Source: Mycobacterium sp. ACS1612 (lineage in GTDB: Bacteria; Actinomycetota; Actinomycetes; Mycobacteriales; Mycobacteriaceae). From it: a stretch of 64,000 bases of DNA. The stretch is from NCBI RefSeq assembly GCF_001667505.1, contig NZ_LZHZ01000074.1, forward strand, positions 62,001-126,000, given 5' to 3'. Below, in pieces: positions 46,379 to 54,628 of this stretch. Position numbers and translations under genes: made by a program. Position 1 is the first letter of the stretch; each line of letters begins with the position of its first letter. The notes beneath the pieces were generated by a model. The model searched no databases. It was not told the origin of the DNA and saw only the letters and a program-made list of their open reading frames with translations.

Positions 46379-46416
46379 TCACCCGGGTGAGGGTGATGAC
46401 CATCCACCCGGGTTGA
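46379..46416 (+). promoter_or_regulatory. Composite operator O4 (altered architecture)
   Basis: Starts with the exact palindrome TCACCCGGGTGA (46379-46390). GGGTGA follows at once (46391-46396), then CCACCC (46404-46409) and a second near-palindrome CACCCGGGTTGA (46405-46416). The spacing between the first and second near-palindromes (centres 26 bp apart) resembles that between the two elements in the other operators. Upstream of a GNAT and an MFS relic. Confidence 0.7.
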
Positions 46417-46467
46417 CGGAAACCTCGGATCGGGCAGCCCCAAGTCCGTAGAGGAGACAGACCCTTC

Positions 46468-46824
46468 GTGAGTTCAGTCATGCGAATCACCGATAACGAA
46501 GCCGAGAGCTGCTACGAGGGCGTCGTCGACGATCGGGTAGTCGGAGTCGTGGTGTACAAGCGGATTCGGGGCCGCGTCGTCATCCGTCACACGGCGATCG
46601 AGCCCGCATTCCGCGGCAAGGGCCTCGGTGCGCAGTTGGTCCGCAGCGTCCTCGATGATCTGCGTAGGCGCGGCGACAAAATCTCGAACTATTGCGGATT
46701 CGTCGCCGACTTCATCGCCGACAACCCCGAATACCACGACGTCGTCGACGCCGACCGTCCCGGCGTGACCGCGCCCCGCGATCTGCGCGTTTCTGAGAGG
46801 GTCGAGCCGGCGCCCTATCAGTAA
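46468..46824 (+). CDS. Small GNAT-family N-acetyltransferase (YjdJ-like)
   Basis: A 118-residue protein starting at GTG 46468. The segment GRVVIRHTAIEPAFRGKGLG holds the acetyl-CoA loop, followed by AQLVRSVLDDLRRRGDKISN. The short size and simple GNAT core correspond to the YjdJ-type (Acetyltransf_CG) family. Substrate unknown. GAGGAGA lies about 11 bases upstream of the GTG. Sole intact gene between O4 and O5. Confidence 0.8.
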   Translation: MSSVMRITDNEAESCYEGVVDDRVVGVVVYKRIRGRVVIRHTAIEPAFRGKGLGAQLVRSVLDDLRRRGDKISNYCGFVADFIADNPEYHDVVDADRPGVTAPRDLRVSERVEPAPYQ

Positions 46825-46837
46825 CCACGACCGGGCA

Positions 46838-47640
46838 ATGAAAGTCCGCGACGCCGCGCCGGCAAGCCGTGTGATGGTGGTGACGGTGTCGATGGTGGCC
46901 TTCGTCGACAGCACCGTGGTGAACTTGGCGGTTCCTGCCATGACACGCGACCTCGACGGCGGATTGGACCTTCATCAGTGGGTCATTGATCGCATTCGTT
47001 CGGTGGCAGCGCCGCGCACAGCACGCCATGTTGCCCTTGCGCCTATTCAGCAACCGCGCCTTCGCGGGCGGCAACCTCGCCACCGCATTCGTCTACGGAG
47101 GGCTGGCGCTGAGCTCGGTTGGCCGTCACGCTCTACACCCAAGAGATCGTCGGCTATTCGGCTACCGCGGCCGGGTTGACCACCGCGCCCATCCCCGTTC
47201 TTTCGTTTCTTTTCGCCCGCCCCGTCGGCAGCGCTGCCGCCCGCATCGGGCCGCGGATCTTCCTGATCGCCGGCCCGATGATCGCCGGGGTCGGGTTGCT
47301 GATGAGCCGGCCCACCGCGCGCGATTTCCATGTGATGTCACAGATGTTGCCCGGAATGACGCTGTTGGCAACGGGATTGGTACTCACGGTCATGCCGTTG
47401 GATTGCGGTGGCGTGTATGGGGCTGGTCGCCGCAGCACGCTGAATGACGCCAGCTTTCTTCGGCTTGTTCAGGTCAGCGCGGTGTTGTTCTTTTTGGGCG
47501 CGGCGGTCTGCGCCGTCACGATCACCAATCCGGCCGGCCCGGCCGAACCGGTGCCGTGTGACGTTGCCGCGCTGTGCCGCGATCGTGCCGGCGCGCAACC
47601 CGACCTTTCCAGTCACCCGGGTGAACAGCGCTGCGGGTGA
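46838..47640 (+). pseudogene. MFS transporter relic (EmrB/QacA type), internally deleted and frameshifted
   Basis: Three frames hold separate pieces of one major-facilitator protein. TM1 is VMVVTVSMVAFVDSTVVNLA (frame from 46838, to about 46985). Then LPLRLFSNRAFAGGNLATAF and FVYGGLALSSV appear in the frame from 46986, and the C-terminal TM pieces LSFLFARPVGSAAARIGPRI and GPMIAGVGLLMS appear in a third frame (47119-47640). The stretch normally filled by TM2-TM7 is missing between pieces one and two. The order and motifs fit an EmrB/QacA-family drug transporter. It directly follows the O4 GNAT gene, so decay of this operon is likely. Confidence 0.75.
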
Positions 47641-47653
47641 AGACAGCTCACCC
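47613..47653 (+). promoter_or_regulatory. Composite operator O5
   Basis: TCACCCGGGTGA (47613-47624), a 10-base spacer, GGGTGA (47635-47640), seven bases AGACAGC, TCACCC (47648-47653). The ATG at 47715 lies 61 bp downstream. It would drive the longest operon of the window (47715-55991), including msrB, msrA, tal and ctaD. Confidence 0.88.
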
Positions 47654-47714
47654 CAAGCGTAACGAAGCTTGAGCTCCAACAGACCGGCTATTCATCCTTC
47701 GAAGGGAACCATTG

Positions 47715-48491
47715 ATGAGCACAGAGTTCAGCGGCAAGAAGATCGTTGTCGTCGGCGGCAGTGCGGGCATGGGGCGCCAGGTCGCGCTCGACGTCATCGA
47801 TCGCGGCGGCAGCGCGGTGATCATCGGACGTTCAAAGGGCCGCGTCGATGACACCGTCGCTGAGCTCGCCGACCGGCGCGGTCAAGCCTGGGGCATCGCT
47901 GCCGAACTGACCGACCGAACCGCAGTCAGCGATATCCAGCGTGTACTGTCTGAACAACACGGCGACGCGACACTGATGGTCAACGCGGCCGGCTTCTTCA
48001 TCCCAAAGTCGTTCCTGGACTACGACGCTCAGACCTACGATTCCTACCTCGATCTGAACTATGCTCTATTCTTCCTCACGAAGACCGTGGTCGCGGGCAT
48101 GATTGCCAACGGTGGGGGCGGCTCGATCGTCAATATCGGCTCCATGTGGGCGCATCAGGCCATCGGCGCCACCCCATCGTCGGGTTACTCCATGCAGAAG
48201 GCGGGGCTGCACGCGCTCACCCACAACCTGGCCATCGAACTGGCCGACCACCAGATCCGCGTCAATGCCGTCGCACCGGCAGTCGTGAAAACTCCTCTCT
48301 ACGAACGCTTTGTCGCCAAGGACGAGATCGACGCCACACTTGCGACGTTCGCGCCCCTGCACCCACTGGGCCGCGTCGGCACTCCGGTCGACTTGGCCAA
48401 CGCGATCACGTTCCTGCTCTCCGAGCAAGCTAGCTGGATCACCGGCGCGATTCTCAACGTCGACGGCGGCATCATGGCCGGCCGCAATTGA
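47715..48491 (+). CDS. Short-chain dehydrogenase (intact twin of 34610-35380)
   Basis: A 258-residue SDR, MSTEFSGKKIVVVGGSAGMG, with the nucleotide site GGSAGMG, NAAGFFIPKSFL and the complete catalytic YSMQK (Tyr158). The C-terminus ITGAILNVDGGIMAGRN is shared with the twin. The two twins agree over nearly their whole length, and their upstream operators O1 and O5 are alike, indicating duplication with the regulatory region. GAAGGGA is present upstream of ATG 47715. First gene of the O5 operon. Confidence 0.9.
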   Translation: MSTEFSGKKIVVVGGSAGMGRQVALDVIDRGGSAVIIGRSKGRVDDTVAELADRRGQAWGIAAELTDRTAVSDIQRVLSEQHGDATLMVNAAGFFIPKSFLDYDAQTYDSYLDLNYALFFLTKTVVAGMIANGGGGSIVNIGSMWAHQAIGATPSSGYSMQKAGLHALTHNLAIELADHQIRVNAVAPAVVKTPLYERFVAKDEIDATLATFAPLHPLGRVGTPVDLANAITFLLSEQASWITGAILNVDGGIMAGRN

Positions 48492-48508
48492 GCGCAAGGA
48501 ACACATCG

Positions 48509-48991
48509 ATGCACGACTATCAGAAGAATCCAGCAGCGCTCGCGGCGTTGAGCCTCGAGCAGTACTACGTCACCCAAGAAAGTGGCACCGAACGCCCTTT
48601 CACCGGTGAGTACCTCGACAACCACGAGCCAGGCATTTACGTCGACGTGGTGTCGGGTGAGCCGCTGTTCGCCTCGGTCGACAAGTTCGACAGCGGTACG
48701 GGATGGCCGAGCTTCACCAGACCCATCGACACCGACAACATCGTCGAGAAGTCCGACCACCGACACATCATGGTGCGCACCGAAGTGCGCTCGCGCCACG
48801 GCGACAGCCACCTCGGGCATGTCTTCACCGACGGACCGCCGTCCGAAGGCGGGTTGCGCTACTGCATCAATTCCGCGGCGCTGCGCTTCATCCACCGCGA
48901 CAACCTCGAAGCCGAGGGCTACGGCGAGTACTCAGTTCTCTTCGGCAAGGCGCACCAGGCAGATCCCGAACTCACAGAGCCGCGGCAATGA
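48509..48991 (+). CDS. msrB: Peptide-methionine (R)-S-oxide reductase MsrB
   Basis: A 160-residue MsrB reducing methionine-R-sulfoxide in proteins. The family core is FDSGTGWPSFTRPI, HLGHVFTDGP and the active-site GLRYCINSAALRF with Cys119. The zinc cysteines present in many MsrB proteins are absent: the segment reads GIYVDVVSGEPLF, and the usual resolving-cysteine position in FDSGTGW is Thr. AAGGAACA lies just before ATG 48509. It follows the SDR and overlaps msrA as ATGA. The operon context (msrA, tal) argues for repair of oxidised methionine. Confidence 0.93.
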   Translation: MHDYQKNPAALAALSLEQYYVTQESGTERPFTGEYLDNHEPGIYVDVVSGEPLFASVDKFDSGTGWPSFTRPIDTDNIVEKSDHRHIMVRTEVRSRHGDSHLGHVFTDGPPSEGGLRYCINSAALRFIHRDNLEAEGYGEYSVLFGKAHQADPELTEPRQ

Positions 48992-49500
48992 CGACGAAAA
49001 CCGCAATTCTCGCAGGCGGATGCTTCTGGGGTATGCAGGACCTGTTTCGCCACTTACCGGGTGTCCAGTCCACGAGGGTCGGATATACCGGCGGCCGAAA
49101 CGAGCGCCCCACTTATCGCAACCACCCCGGACACGCCGAGGCGATCGAGATCACCTACGACTCCGCGAAAACGGATTACCGCGCCCTGCTCGAGTTCTTC
49201 TTTCAAATCCATGACCCGACGACAAAAAACCGTCAAGGCAACGACGTCGGCACCAGCTACCGCTCGGCGGTCTTCTACTCCGACGACGATCAGAAGCGCA
49301 TCGCGTGCGACACCATCGCCGACGTCGACGCATCGGGGCGGTGGCCTGCTCCGGTGGTCACCGAGGTGACGCCGGCCGGCGTCTTCTGGGAAGCCGAACC
49401 CGAACACCAGGACTATCTCCAGCGCTACCCCGGCGGCTACACCTGCCACTACGTGCGTCCAGAGTGGAAACTGCCGTCCCGCAGCGGATCTGATGACTGA
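48988..49500 (+). CDS. msrA: Peptide-methionine (S)-S-oxide reductase MsrA
   Basis: A 170-residue MsrA beginning MTTKTAILAGGCFWGMQDLF, with the catalytic Cys12 in GGCFWG and the family run VGYTGGRNERPTYRN, FFFQIHDPTTKNRQGNDVG and YRSAVFYSDDD. It reduces methionine-S-sulfoxide using thioredoxin-type donors. Its ATG overlaps the msrB stop, and its own stop overlaps a 52-aa ORF. Together with msrB it supplies both stereospecific repair activities in a single operon. Confidence 0.95.
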   Translation: MTTKTAILAGGCFWGMQDLFRHLPGVQSTRVGYTGGRNERPTYRNHPGHAEAIEITYDSAKTDYRALLEFFFQIHDPTTKNRQGNDVGTSYRSAVFYSDDDQKRIACDTIADVDASGRWPAPVVTEVTPAGVFWEAEPEHQDYLQRYPGGYTCHYVRPEWKLPSRSGSDD

Positions 49501-49651
49501 CTGCAAACGCGTGAAGCGTTACGGGATGTCGGCGCGCGATCGGGAGATGCTGGCCGCGGCATACTCGCCGGTTATCGCGTTCGCGGCGGGATTGATCGCT
49601 GCGCGAGTTTCGAAGCTGGGTCGACATTCGTCCCAGGCGGCTGCTCGATGA
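49493..49651 (+). CDS. Small one-helix protein (52 aa), translationally coupled
   Basis: A short open frame starting ATG 49493 inside the msrA end and stopping at TGA 49649-49651, which overlaps the ATG of tal at 49648 (ATGA). The product is MTDCKRVKRYGMSARDREML, then one hydrophobic stretch SPVIAFAAGLIAARV and a short polar tail. Overlap on both sides makes it likely to be translated. No family recognised. It could be a small membrane peptide; this is a reading-frame-based call. Confidence 0.55.
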   Translation: MTDCKRVKRYGMSARDREMLAAAYSPVIAFAAGLIAARVSKLGRHSSQAAAR

Positions 49652-50754
49652 CGCAGAACCCCATTCTCAGCGCGCTGTCGGCGGCGGGAGTGTCAGTCTG
49701 GCTGGACCACCTGTCCCGCGACCGCCTGGTGTCGGGCAATCTACAGCGACTGATCGACACCAGAAGCGTCGTGGGCGTCACCACCAACCCGTCGATCTTT
49801 TCGCAGGCGATCTCCCAAAGCCAGTCCTACACCAAACAACTCACGCAGTTGGCCGAACGGGGCACCGACGCCGACTCAGCGATCCGCACGGTCATCACCG
49901 ACGATGTGCGGGTGGCGTGCGACGTCCTACGCCCGCAGTGGGAGACCTCTCTCGGCGTCGACGGACGGGTATCGATCGAGGTCGATCCACTGCTGGCCCA
50001 TGACACCGAGGCGACCGTCAGCCAGGCCGCGGAGCTGTGGAAGATCGTCGACCGGCCGAACCTATTCATCAAGATCCCCGCTACGCCGGCCGGGATGCCA
50101 GCCATCACCGGCGCAGTCGCTGAAGGCATTTCAGTCAACGTGACACTCATCTTCTCGGTCGAGCGCCACCGTCAGGCGATGAATGCGTATCTGGCCGGAC
50201 TGGAGGCCGCACAACGCGCCGGACGGGACCTCTCCGGAATCCATTCCGTGGCTTCACTGTTCGTCTCCAGGGTCGACACCGAGATTGATCGACGTCTGGA
50301 GGCGATAGGCACCGACGCCGCAAAGGCGCTCCGTGGACGGGCCGCTATCGCCAATGCCCGTCTGGCGTATGCGGCCTACCAGGACGTGTTCGAAGCGGGA
50401 ACACGTTATGCCGCACTCAGTTCTGCAGGCGCCCATGTGCAGCGACCGCTGTGGGCATCCACCGGGGTGAAAAACCCGTCCTATCCCGACACCATGTATG
50501 TCACCGAGCTGATCGCACCGCACACCGTCAGCACCATTCCTGAACACACTCTCGAGGCCGTCGCTGACCACGGCGTCGTCGTCGGCGACTCGGTCACCGG
50601 CACAGCGAGTTCGGCCCAAGTGGTGCTCGACGACGTCAGCGCGGTCGGCGTCGACCTCGCCGACGTCTTCGCGGTGCTCGAGAACGACGGCGTCGCCAAG
50701 TTCGCAGCGTCCTGGCGCCAACTGCTCGCCGCTTACGGGGAATCGGACCGTTGA
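49648..50754 (+). CDS. tal: Transaldolase
   Basis: A 368-residue transaldolase. It has the family segment VVGVTTNPSIFSQAISQSQS, VSIEVDPLLAHDTEATVSQA and the Schiff-base lysine in LFIKIPATPAGMP, then GISVNVTLIFSVERHRQ and ASTGVKNPSYPDTMYV. It belongs to the pentose-phosphate pathway, moving dihydroxyacetone units between sugar phosphates. Placement with msrA and msrB is consistent with NADPH demand during oxidative repair, an inference. Stop TGA at 50752-50754 overlaps the TTG start of the ctaD-like gene. Confidence 0.95.
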   Translation: MTQNPILSALSAAGVSVWLDHLSRDRLVSGNLQRLIDTRSVVGVTTNPSIFSQAISQSQSYTKQLTQLAERGTDADSAIRTVITDDVRVACDVLRPQWETSLGVDGRVSIEVDPLLAHDTEATVSQAAELWKIVDRPNLFIKIPATPAGMPAITGAVAEGISVNVTLIFSVERHRQAMNAYLAGLEAAQRAGRDLSGIHSVASLFVSRVDTEIDRRLEAIGTDAAKALRGRAAIANARLAYAAYQDVFEAGTRYAALSSAGAHVQRPLWASTGVKNPSYPDTMYVTELIAPHTVSTIPEHTLEAVADHGVVVGDSVTGTASSAQVVLDDVSAVGVDLADVFAVLENDGVAKFAASWRQLLAAYGESDR

Positions 50755-52472
50755 CGACCCAAGCGCGCGCCATTGAAGATCTGCCCGCTCGGCGGCCATT
50801 CCCCGCGCGGATGGCCCCCAAAGGCGCGCTCGTCTACAAGCTGATCACCACCACCGATCACAAGTTGATCGGCATCATGTACTGCGTCGCCTGCTTCGCG
50901 TTTTTCTTCGTCGGCGGGTTGATGGCGCTGTTGATCCGTACCGAACTGGCCGCGCCGGGCCTACAGTTCTTGTCCAACGAGCAGTACAACCAACTGTTCA
51001 CCATGCACGGCACGGTGATGCTGCTGTTCTACGCGACCCCGATCGTGTTCGGGTTCGCCAACCTGGTGCTGCCGCTGCAGATCGGTGCCCCCGACGTGGC
51101 CTTCCCACGCCTGAACGCGTTGTCGTTCTGGCTGTTTCTGTTCGGCGCCCTGATCGCACTGGGCGGCTTTCTCAGTCCCGGCGGGCCTGCAGACTTCGGT
51201 TGGACCGCCTACACCCCGCTGTCGAACGCCATCCACTCCCCCAGGGCGGGTGGGGATCTGTGGATTCTGGGCCTGATCGTCGGCGGTCTTGGCACCATTC
51301 TGGGCGCGGTGAACATGATCACCACCGTCACGTGCATGCGCGCCCCCGGGATGACGATGTTCCGGATGCCGATCTTCACCTGGAACATCTTGGTGACCAG
51401 CGTCATCGTGCTCGTCGCGTTTCCGCTGCTGACCTCGGCGCTGTTCGGGCTGGCCGCCGACCGGCGCCTCGGCGCGCACATCTTTGACCCGGCCAACGGG
51501 GGCGTGTTGTTGTGGCAACACCTGTTCTGGTTCTTCGGCCACCCCGAGGTGTACATCATCGCGCTGCCGTTCTTCGGCATCGTCACCGAGATCATTCCGG
51601 TGTTCTCCCGCAAGCCGATCTTCGGCTACACCACGCTGATCTACGCGACGCTGTCGATCGCCGCGCTGTCGATCGCGGTGTGGGCACATCACCTGTATGC
51701 CACCGGGGCGGTGCTGTTGCCGTTCTTCAGCTTCATGACGTTTTTGATCGCGGTACCGACGGGCATCAAGTTCTTCAACTGGATCGGCACGATGTGGAAG
51801 GGCCAGTTGACCTTCGAGACACCGATGCTGTTCTCGGTCGGCTTTTTGATCACCTTCCTGCTGGGTGGTCTGTCGGGTGTGCTGCTGGCCAGCCCGCCAA
51901 TCGACTTCCACGTCACCGACTCCTACTTCGTGGTGGCGCACTTCCACTACGTGCTGTTCGGCACCATCGTGTTCGCTAGCTACGCCGGCGTGTATTTCTG
52001 GTTCCCGAAGATGACCGGGCGGTTATTGGACGAGCGGCTGGGCAAGCTGCACTTCTGGTTGACGTTCATCGGCTTTCACACCACGTTCCTGGTGCAGCAC
52101 TGGCTGGGCGCCGCCGGCATGCCGCGCCGCTACGCCGATTATCTGCCCACCGACGGCTTCACCACGCTCAACGTCGTGTCGACGATTGGCGCGCTCATCC
52201 TCGGGGCGTCGATGCTGCCGTTCGTGTGGAACGTGTTCAAGAGTTGGCGCTACGGCGAGCCGGTTCTGGTCGACGACCCGTGGGGTTACGGCAACTCACT
52301 GGAGTGGGCCACCAGCTGCCCGCCGCCGCGGCACAACTTCACCGAGCTGCCCCGGATCCGTTCGGTACGACCGGCCTTCGAGCTGCACTATCCCCACATG
52401 GTGGATCGGCTACATGACGAAGCCCACGTACGGCGTACTCGCCGCGCGACGCCCGGAGCGACCGCGCGATGA
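50751..52472 (+). CDS. ctaD: Cytochrome c oxidase subunit I (CtaD) paralogue
   Basis: A 573-residue haem-copper oxidase subunit I, closely similar in order and sequence to the M. tuberculosis CtaD that I can recall. Key residues are present: FTMHGTVMLLFYATP (haem ligand His), WQHLFWFFGHPEVYII (HPEVY cross-link), AVWAHHLYATG (CuB His pair) and VVAHFHYVLFGT (haem ligands). The C-terminal conserved block WGYGNSLEWATSCPPPRHNF is also intact. The start is TTG 50751, overlapping the tal stop. The rest of the oxidase (CtaC, CtaE) is not in this window, so this is an isolated copy within a stress operon, probably assembling with the main oxidase. Confidence 0.93.
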   Translation: MTTQARAIEDLPARRPFPARMAPKGALVYKLITTTDHKLIGIMYCVACFAFFFVGGLMALLIRTELAAPGLQFLSNEQYNQLFTMHGTVMLLFYATPIVFGFANLVLPLQIGAPDVAFPRLNALSFWLFLFGALIALGGFLSPGGPADFGWTAYTPLSNAIHSPRAGGDLWILGLIVGGLGTILGAVNMITTVTCMRAPGMTMFRMPIFTWNILVTSVIVLVAFPLLTSALFGLAADRRLGAHIFDPANGGVLLWQHLFWFFGHPEVYIIALPFFGIVTEIIPVFSRKPIFGYTTLIYATLSIAALSIAVWAHHLYATGAVLLPFFSFMTFLIAVPTGIKFFNWIGTMWKGQLTFETPMLFSVGFLITFLLGGLSGVLLASPPIDFHVTDSYFVVAHFHYVLFGTIVFASYAGVYFWFPKMTGRLLDERLGKLHFWLTFIGFHTTFLVQHWLGAAGMPRRYADYLPTDGFTTLNVVSTIGALILGASMLPFVWNVFKSWRYGEPVLVDDPWGYGNSLEWATSCPPPRHNFTELPRIRSVRPAFELHYPHMVDRLHDEAHVRRTRRATPGATAR

Positions 52473-52981
52473 CGGATCAGGTCAACTGGGCCGTGCATGC
52501 CCTCATCGGTGATCTCCCGACTGTTGGTGGCGTTGCGCTCAAAACCGCGGCGCTGTTTCTGACCGCGGCGATCCTGTTTCGCTTCACCGAACGACGCATC
52601 CTGGCGGAATTCGCGCCGTTCGACTGGATCGCCGCTGTGGCCGCCGGCGCCATCGTCGGTCGTGCGGCCACTGCGACCGACACGGGGTGGCTGCAGGCGA
52701 CCACCGCGCTGCTGTGCCTCCTGGCCGCCCACGCACTCCTCACGCGTCTGCGCTTGATTCCCGCCCTCCGCCGGTTCATCGATCCGCCGCTGATGGTCCT
52801 GATCACCGAAGGTGAAGTGAACCGACGCAACCTGCGCCGTTCCGGTCTGACGACAGCGGATCTGAAGGCGCTGCTGCGCGAGCACGGGCACCTCAACGCC
52901 GACGGTGTTCACCTGGCCGTCCTCGAAGCAAAAGGGGCCATATCCATTCTGGATGGGAGATGTCGTGACGAAAAAGCTTGA
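52469..52981 (+). CDS. DUF421/YetF-like membrane protein
   Basis: A 170-residue protein with about three N-terminal helices (VGGVALKTAALFLTAAILFR, APFDWIAAVAAGAIVGRAAT) and a cytoplasmic part with PLMVLITEGEVNRRNLRRSG, the DUF421 signature of YetF proteins. Function unknown in this family. ATG overlaps the ctaD stop. The next gene begins inside its 3' end. Confidence 0.85.
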   Translation: MTDQVNWAVHALIGDLPTVGGVALKTAALFLTAAILFRFTERRILAEFAPFDWIAAVAAGAIVGRAATATDTGWLQATTALLCLLAAHALLTRLRLIPALRRFIDPPLMVLITEGEVNRRNLRRSGLTTADLKALLREHGHLNADGVHLAVLEAKGAISILDGRCRDEKA

Positions 52982-53261
52982 TCGCGTCCGCCTGATGCGT
53001 GCCGCGGCGGGCGCGGCGATTCTTGCCGGGGTGGCGGCATCGATAGCCAGTTGCGGCGGTAACGGATCCAACGAGCCGTCGACCACCAAATCGCCGACCA
53101 CGACGACAACTACCACCACGCGGACCGCGCCCCCGGATGCGCCACCACCCGCACCGACGGAAAAGAGCATCAACCCCACCGGAGGAAACCGGTTCACACC
53201 GACGGTCCACGCACCGACGGCGCCCACGGCGATCCCCGGAAACCGCGAGAACACCGGATAA
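52965..53261 (+). CDS. Probable lipoprotein, Thr/Pro-rich, 98 aa
   Basis: A 98-residue protein starting at GTG 52965 (VTKKLDRVRLMRAAAGAAIL). It has a positively charged start, a hydrophobic stretch and the lipobox IASC near residue 30, then a Thr/Pro/Ser-rich segment that looks extended and disordered. GGGAG lies six bases before the GTG. It overlaps the DUF421 gene by 17 bp. No function can be assigned; it may be a cell-surface lipoprotein. Confidence 0.65.
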   Translation: MTKKLDRVRLMRAAAGAAILAGVAASIASCGGNGSNEPSTTKSPTTTTTTTTRTAPPDAPPPAPTEKSINPTGGNRFTPTVHAPTAPTAIPGNRENTG

Positions 53262-53270
53262 GGAGCACCA

Positions 53271-53870
53271 ATGACTGTTGTCAACAAAGGGTTTCGTGGG
53301 CGCCGCACAGATTCGGCTCGGCCGCTGCCGCCCGGTCAGCACTTGACCACGGACTTCCCAGTTCTGCAAGCAGGCCCGACTCCGCGGATCGATCTCGACA
53401 ATTGGCAGCTCACCATCCGCGACGAACACGGCGGCGAACACGGATGGAACTGGGGCGATTTGATGCAGCTGCCAAGAGAGCGGCTCACTGTCGACATTCA
53501 CTGCGTCACCACCTGGTCGAAGCTGGATACCAAGTGGGAGGGCGTTTCTCTGGATACCTTGTTCGATTCGGTCGACACCACTGCCGAATTCGCATTGGTC
53601 GGTTCTTACGGTGGCTACACCACCAACATTCCGCTGGCAGATCTGCTCGGCGGGAAGGCCTGGATCGTCTATTCGTATCAAGGCGAACCGCTTACCCCTG
53701 TGCATGGCGGCCCGGCGCGGTTGCTGGTGCCGCATCTGTACTTCTGGAAGTCGGCCAAGTGGGTGCGATCAATCGATTTGCGCGAGAGCGACATACCAGG
53801 TTTCTGGGAGGGTTTGGGCTATCACAGCTACGGAGACCCATGGCAAGAACAACGCTACGCCGGGGATTGA
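53271..53870 (+). CDS. Sulfite-oxidase-like molybdopterin oxidoreductase
   Basis: A 199-residue molybdopterin domain of the sulfite oxidase fold. The probable Mo-ligand Cys is in TVDIHCVTTWSKLDTKWEGV, followed by YGGYTTNIPLADLLGGKAW and HGGPARLLVPHLYFWKSAKW. No signal peptide is evident, so it is probably cytoplasmic. The ATG has AAGGAGCACCA upstream. It is immediately followed by an FNR-like reductase, which may pass electrons to it. Substrate unknown; sulfoxide or sulfite chemistry is a reasonable guess. Confidence 0.88.
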   Translation: MTVVNKGFRGRRTDSARPLPPGQHLTTDFPVLQAGPTPRIDLDNWQLTIRDEHGGEHGWNWGDLMQLPRERLTVDIHCVTTWSKLDTKWEGVSLDTLFDSVDTTAEFALVGSYGGYTTNIPLADLLGGKAWIVYSYQGEPLTPVHGGPARLLVPHLYFWKSAKWVRSIDLRESDIPGFWEGLGYHSYGDPWQEQRYAGD

Positions 53871-53873
53871 CGC

Positions 53874-54614
53874 GTGGGCGATGGTTCGACACCGAAGTTG
53901 CGGTGGCAGATTGCTCGGGTGGTGGACTCGGTGCCCGAGACCGCATCTGCGCGAACGATCGGACTGGCTGTGCCCGGCTGGGGCGGCCACTTGGCCGGCC
54001 AGCACATCGATCTCAAGCTGACCGCTGCGGACGGGTACAGCGCGCAGCGCAGCTATTCCCTGGGCAAACCGACCGACGGCGACCGCATCGAACTCACCGT
54101 GCAGGAGATTGTCGACGGAGAAGTCTCGCCCTATCTCATGACGGTGCGTCCTGGCGAGGAAATCGAACTCCGTGGACCCATTGGCGGCTGGTTCGTTTGG
54201 CGACCGGCCGACGAGACCCGCAACATGTTGATCGCAGGCGGATCGGGGATTGTGCCGTTGATGGCGATGCTACGGCAGCGGATAACGGTGGGCAGCGCCG
54301 AGTTTCGACTTGTCTATTCGGTGCGCAGTCCGGCCGACGTCTTCTACGCCGAAGAGTTGCGCAAACTCGAGCGCAACTGTGATTGGCTGCAAGTCGCCGT
54401 CATCTACACCCGGGCAGCCCCACCGCAGATGGCGCGACCGCACGGCCGGATCGACTCCCGTGACCTCGAAGCGCCCGGATGGACGGCCCACGACGGGTTC
54501 CGCGCCTATGTCTGTGGCCCAACGGGATTCGTCGAATCCGTGACCACGAAACTGATCGAGCAAGGCCATTCGCCATCGGTCATCCGCACCGAGAGGTTCG
54601 GGCCGAGCGGCTAA
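53874..54614 (+). CDS. FNR-like FAD/NAD(P)H oxidoreductase
   Basis: A 246-residue reductase starting at GTG 53874. It has the FAD motif RSYSLGKP, the GGSGIVPLMAMLRQ nucleotide site and the C-terminal YVCGPTGFVESVTTKLIEQG. No 2Fe-2S ferredoxin domain is attached, so it needs a partner. The adjacent sulfite-oxidase-like protein is the probable partner. Together the pair would be an NAD(P)H-driven molybdoenzyme. Confidence 0.9.
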   Translation: MGDGSTPKLRWQIARVVDSVPETASARTIGLAVPGWGGHLAGQHIDLKLTAADGYSAQRSYSLGKPTDGDRIELTVQEIVDGEVSPYLMTVRPGEEIELRGPIGGWFVWRPADETRNMLIAGGSGIVPLMAMLRQRITVGSAEFRLVYSVRSPADVFYAEELRKLERNCDWLQVAVIYTRAAPPQMARPHGRIDSRDLEAPGWTAHDGFRAYVCGPTGFVESVTTKLIEQGHSPSVIRTERFGPSG

Positions 54615-54628
54615 TCCAGGAAGAAGGA

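Noticed and set aside
50961..51947. A 328-codon minus-strand frame
   Set aside because: Antisense to ctaD, whose haem and copper ligand motifs are unmistakable; the frame is Gln/Arg/His-rich shadow.
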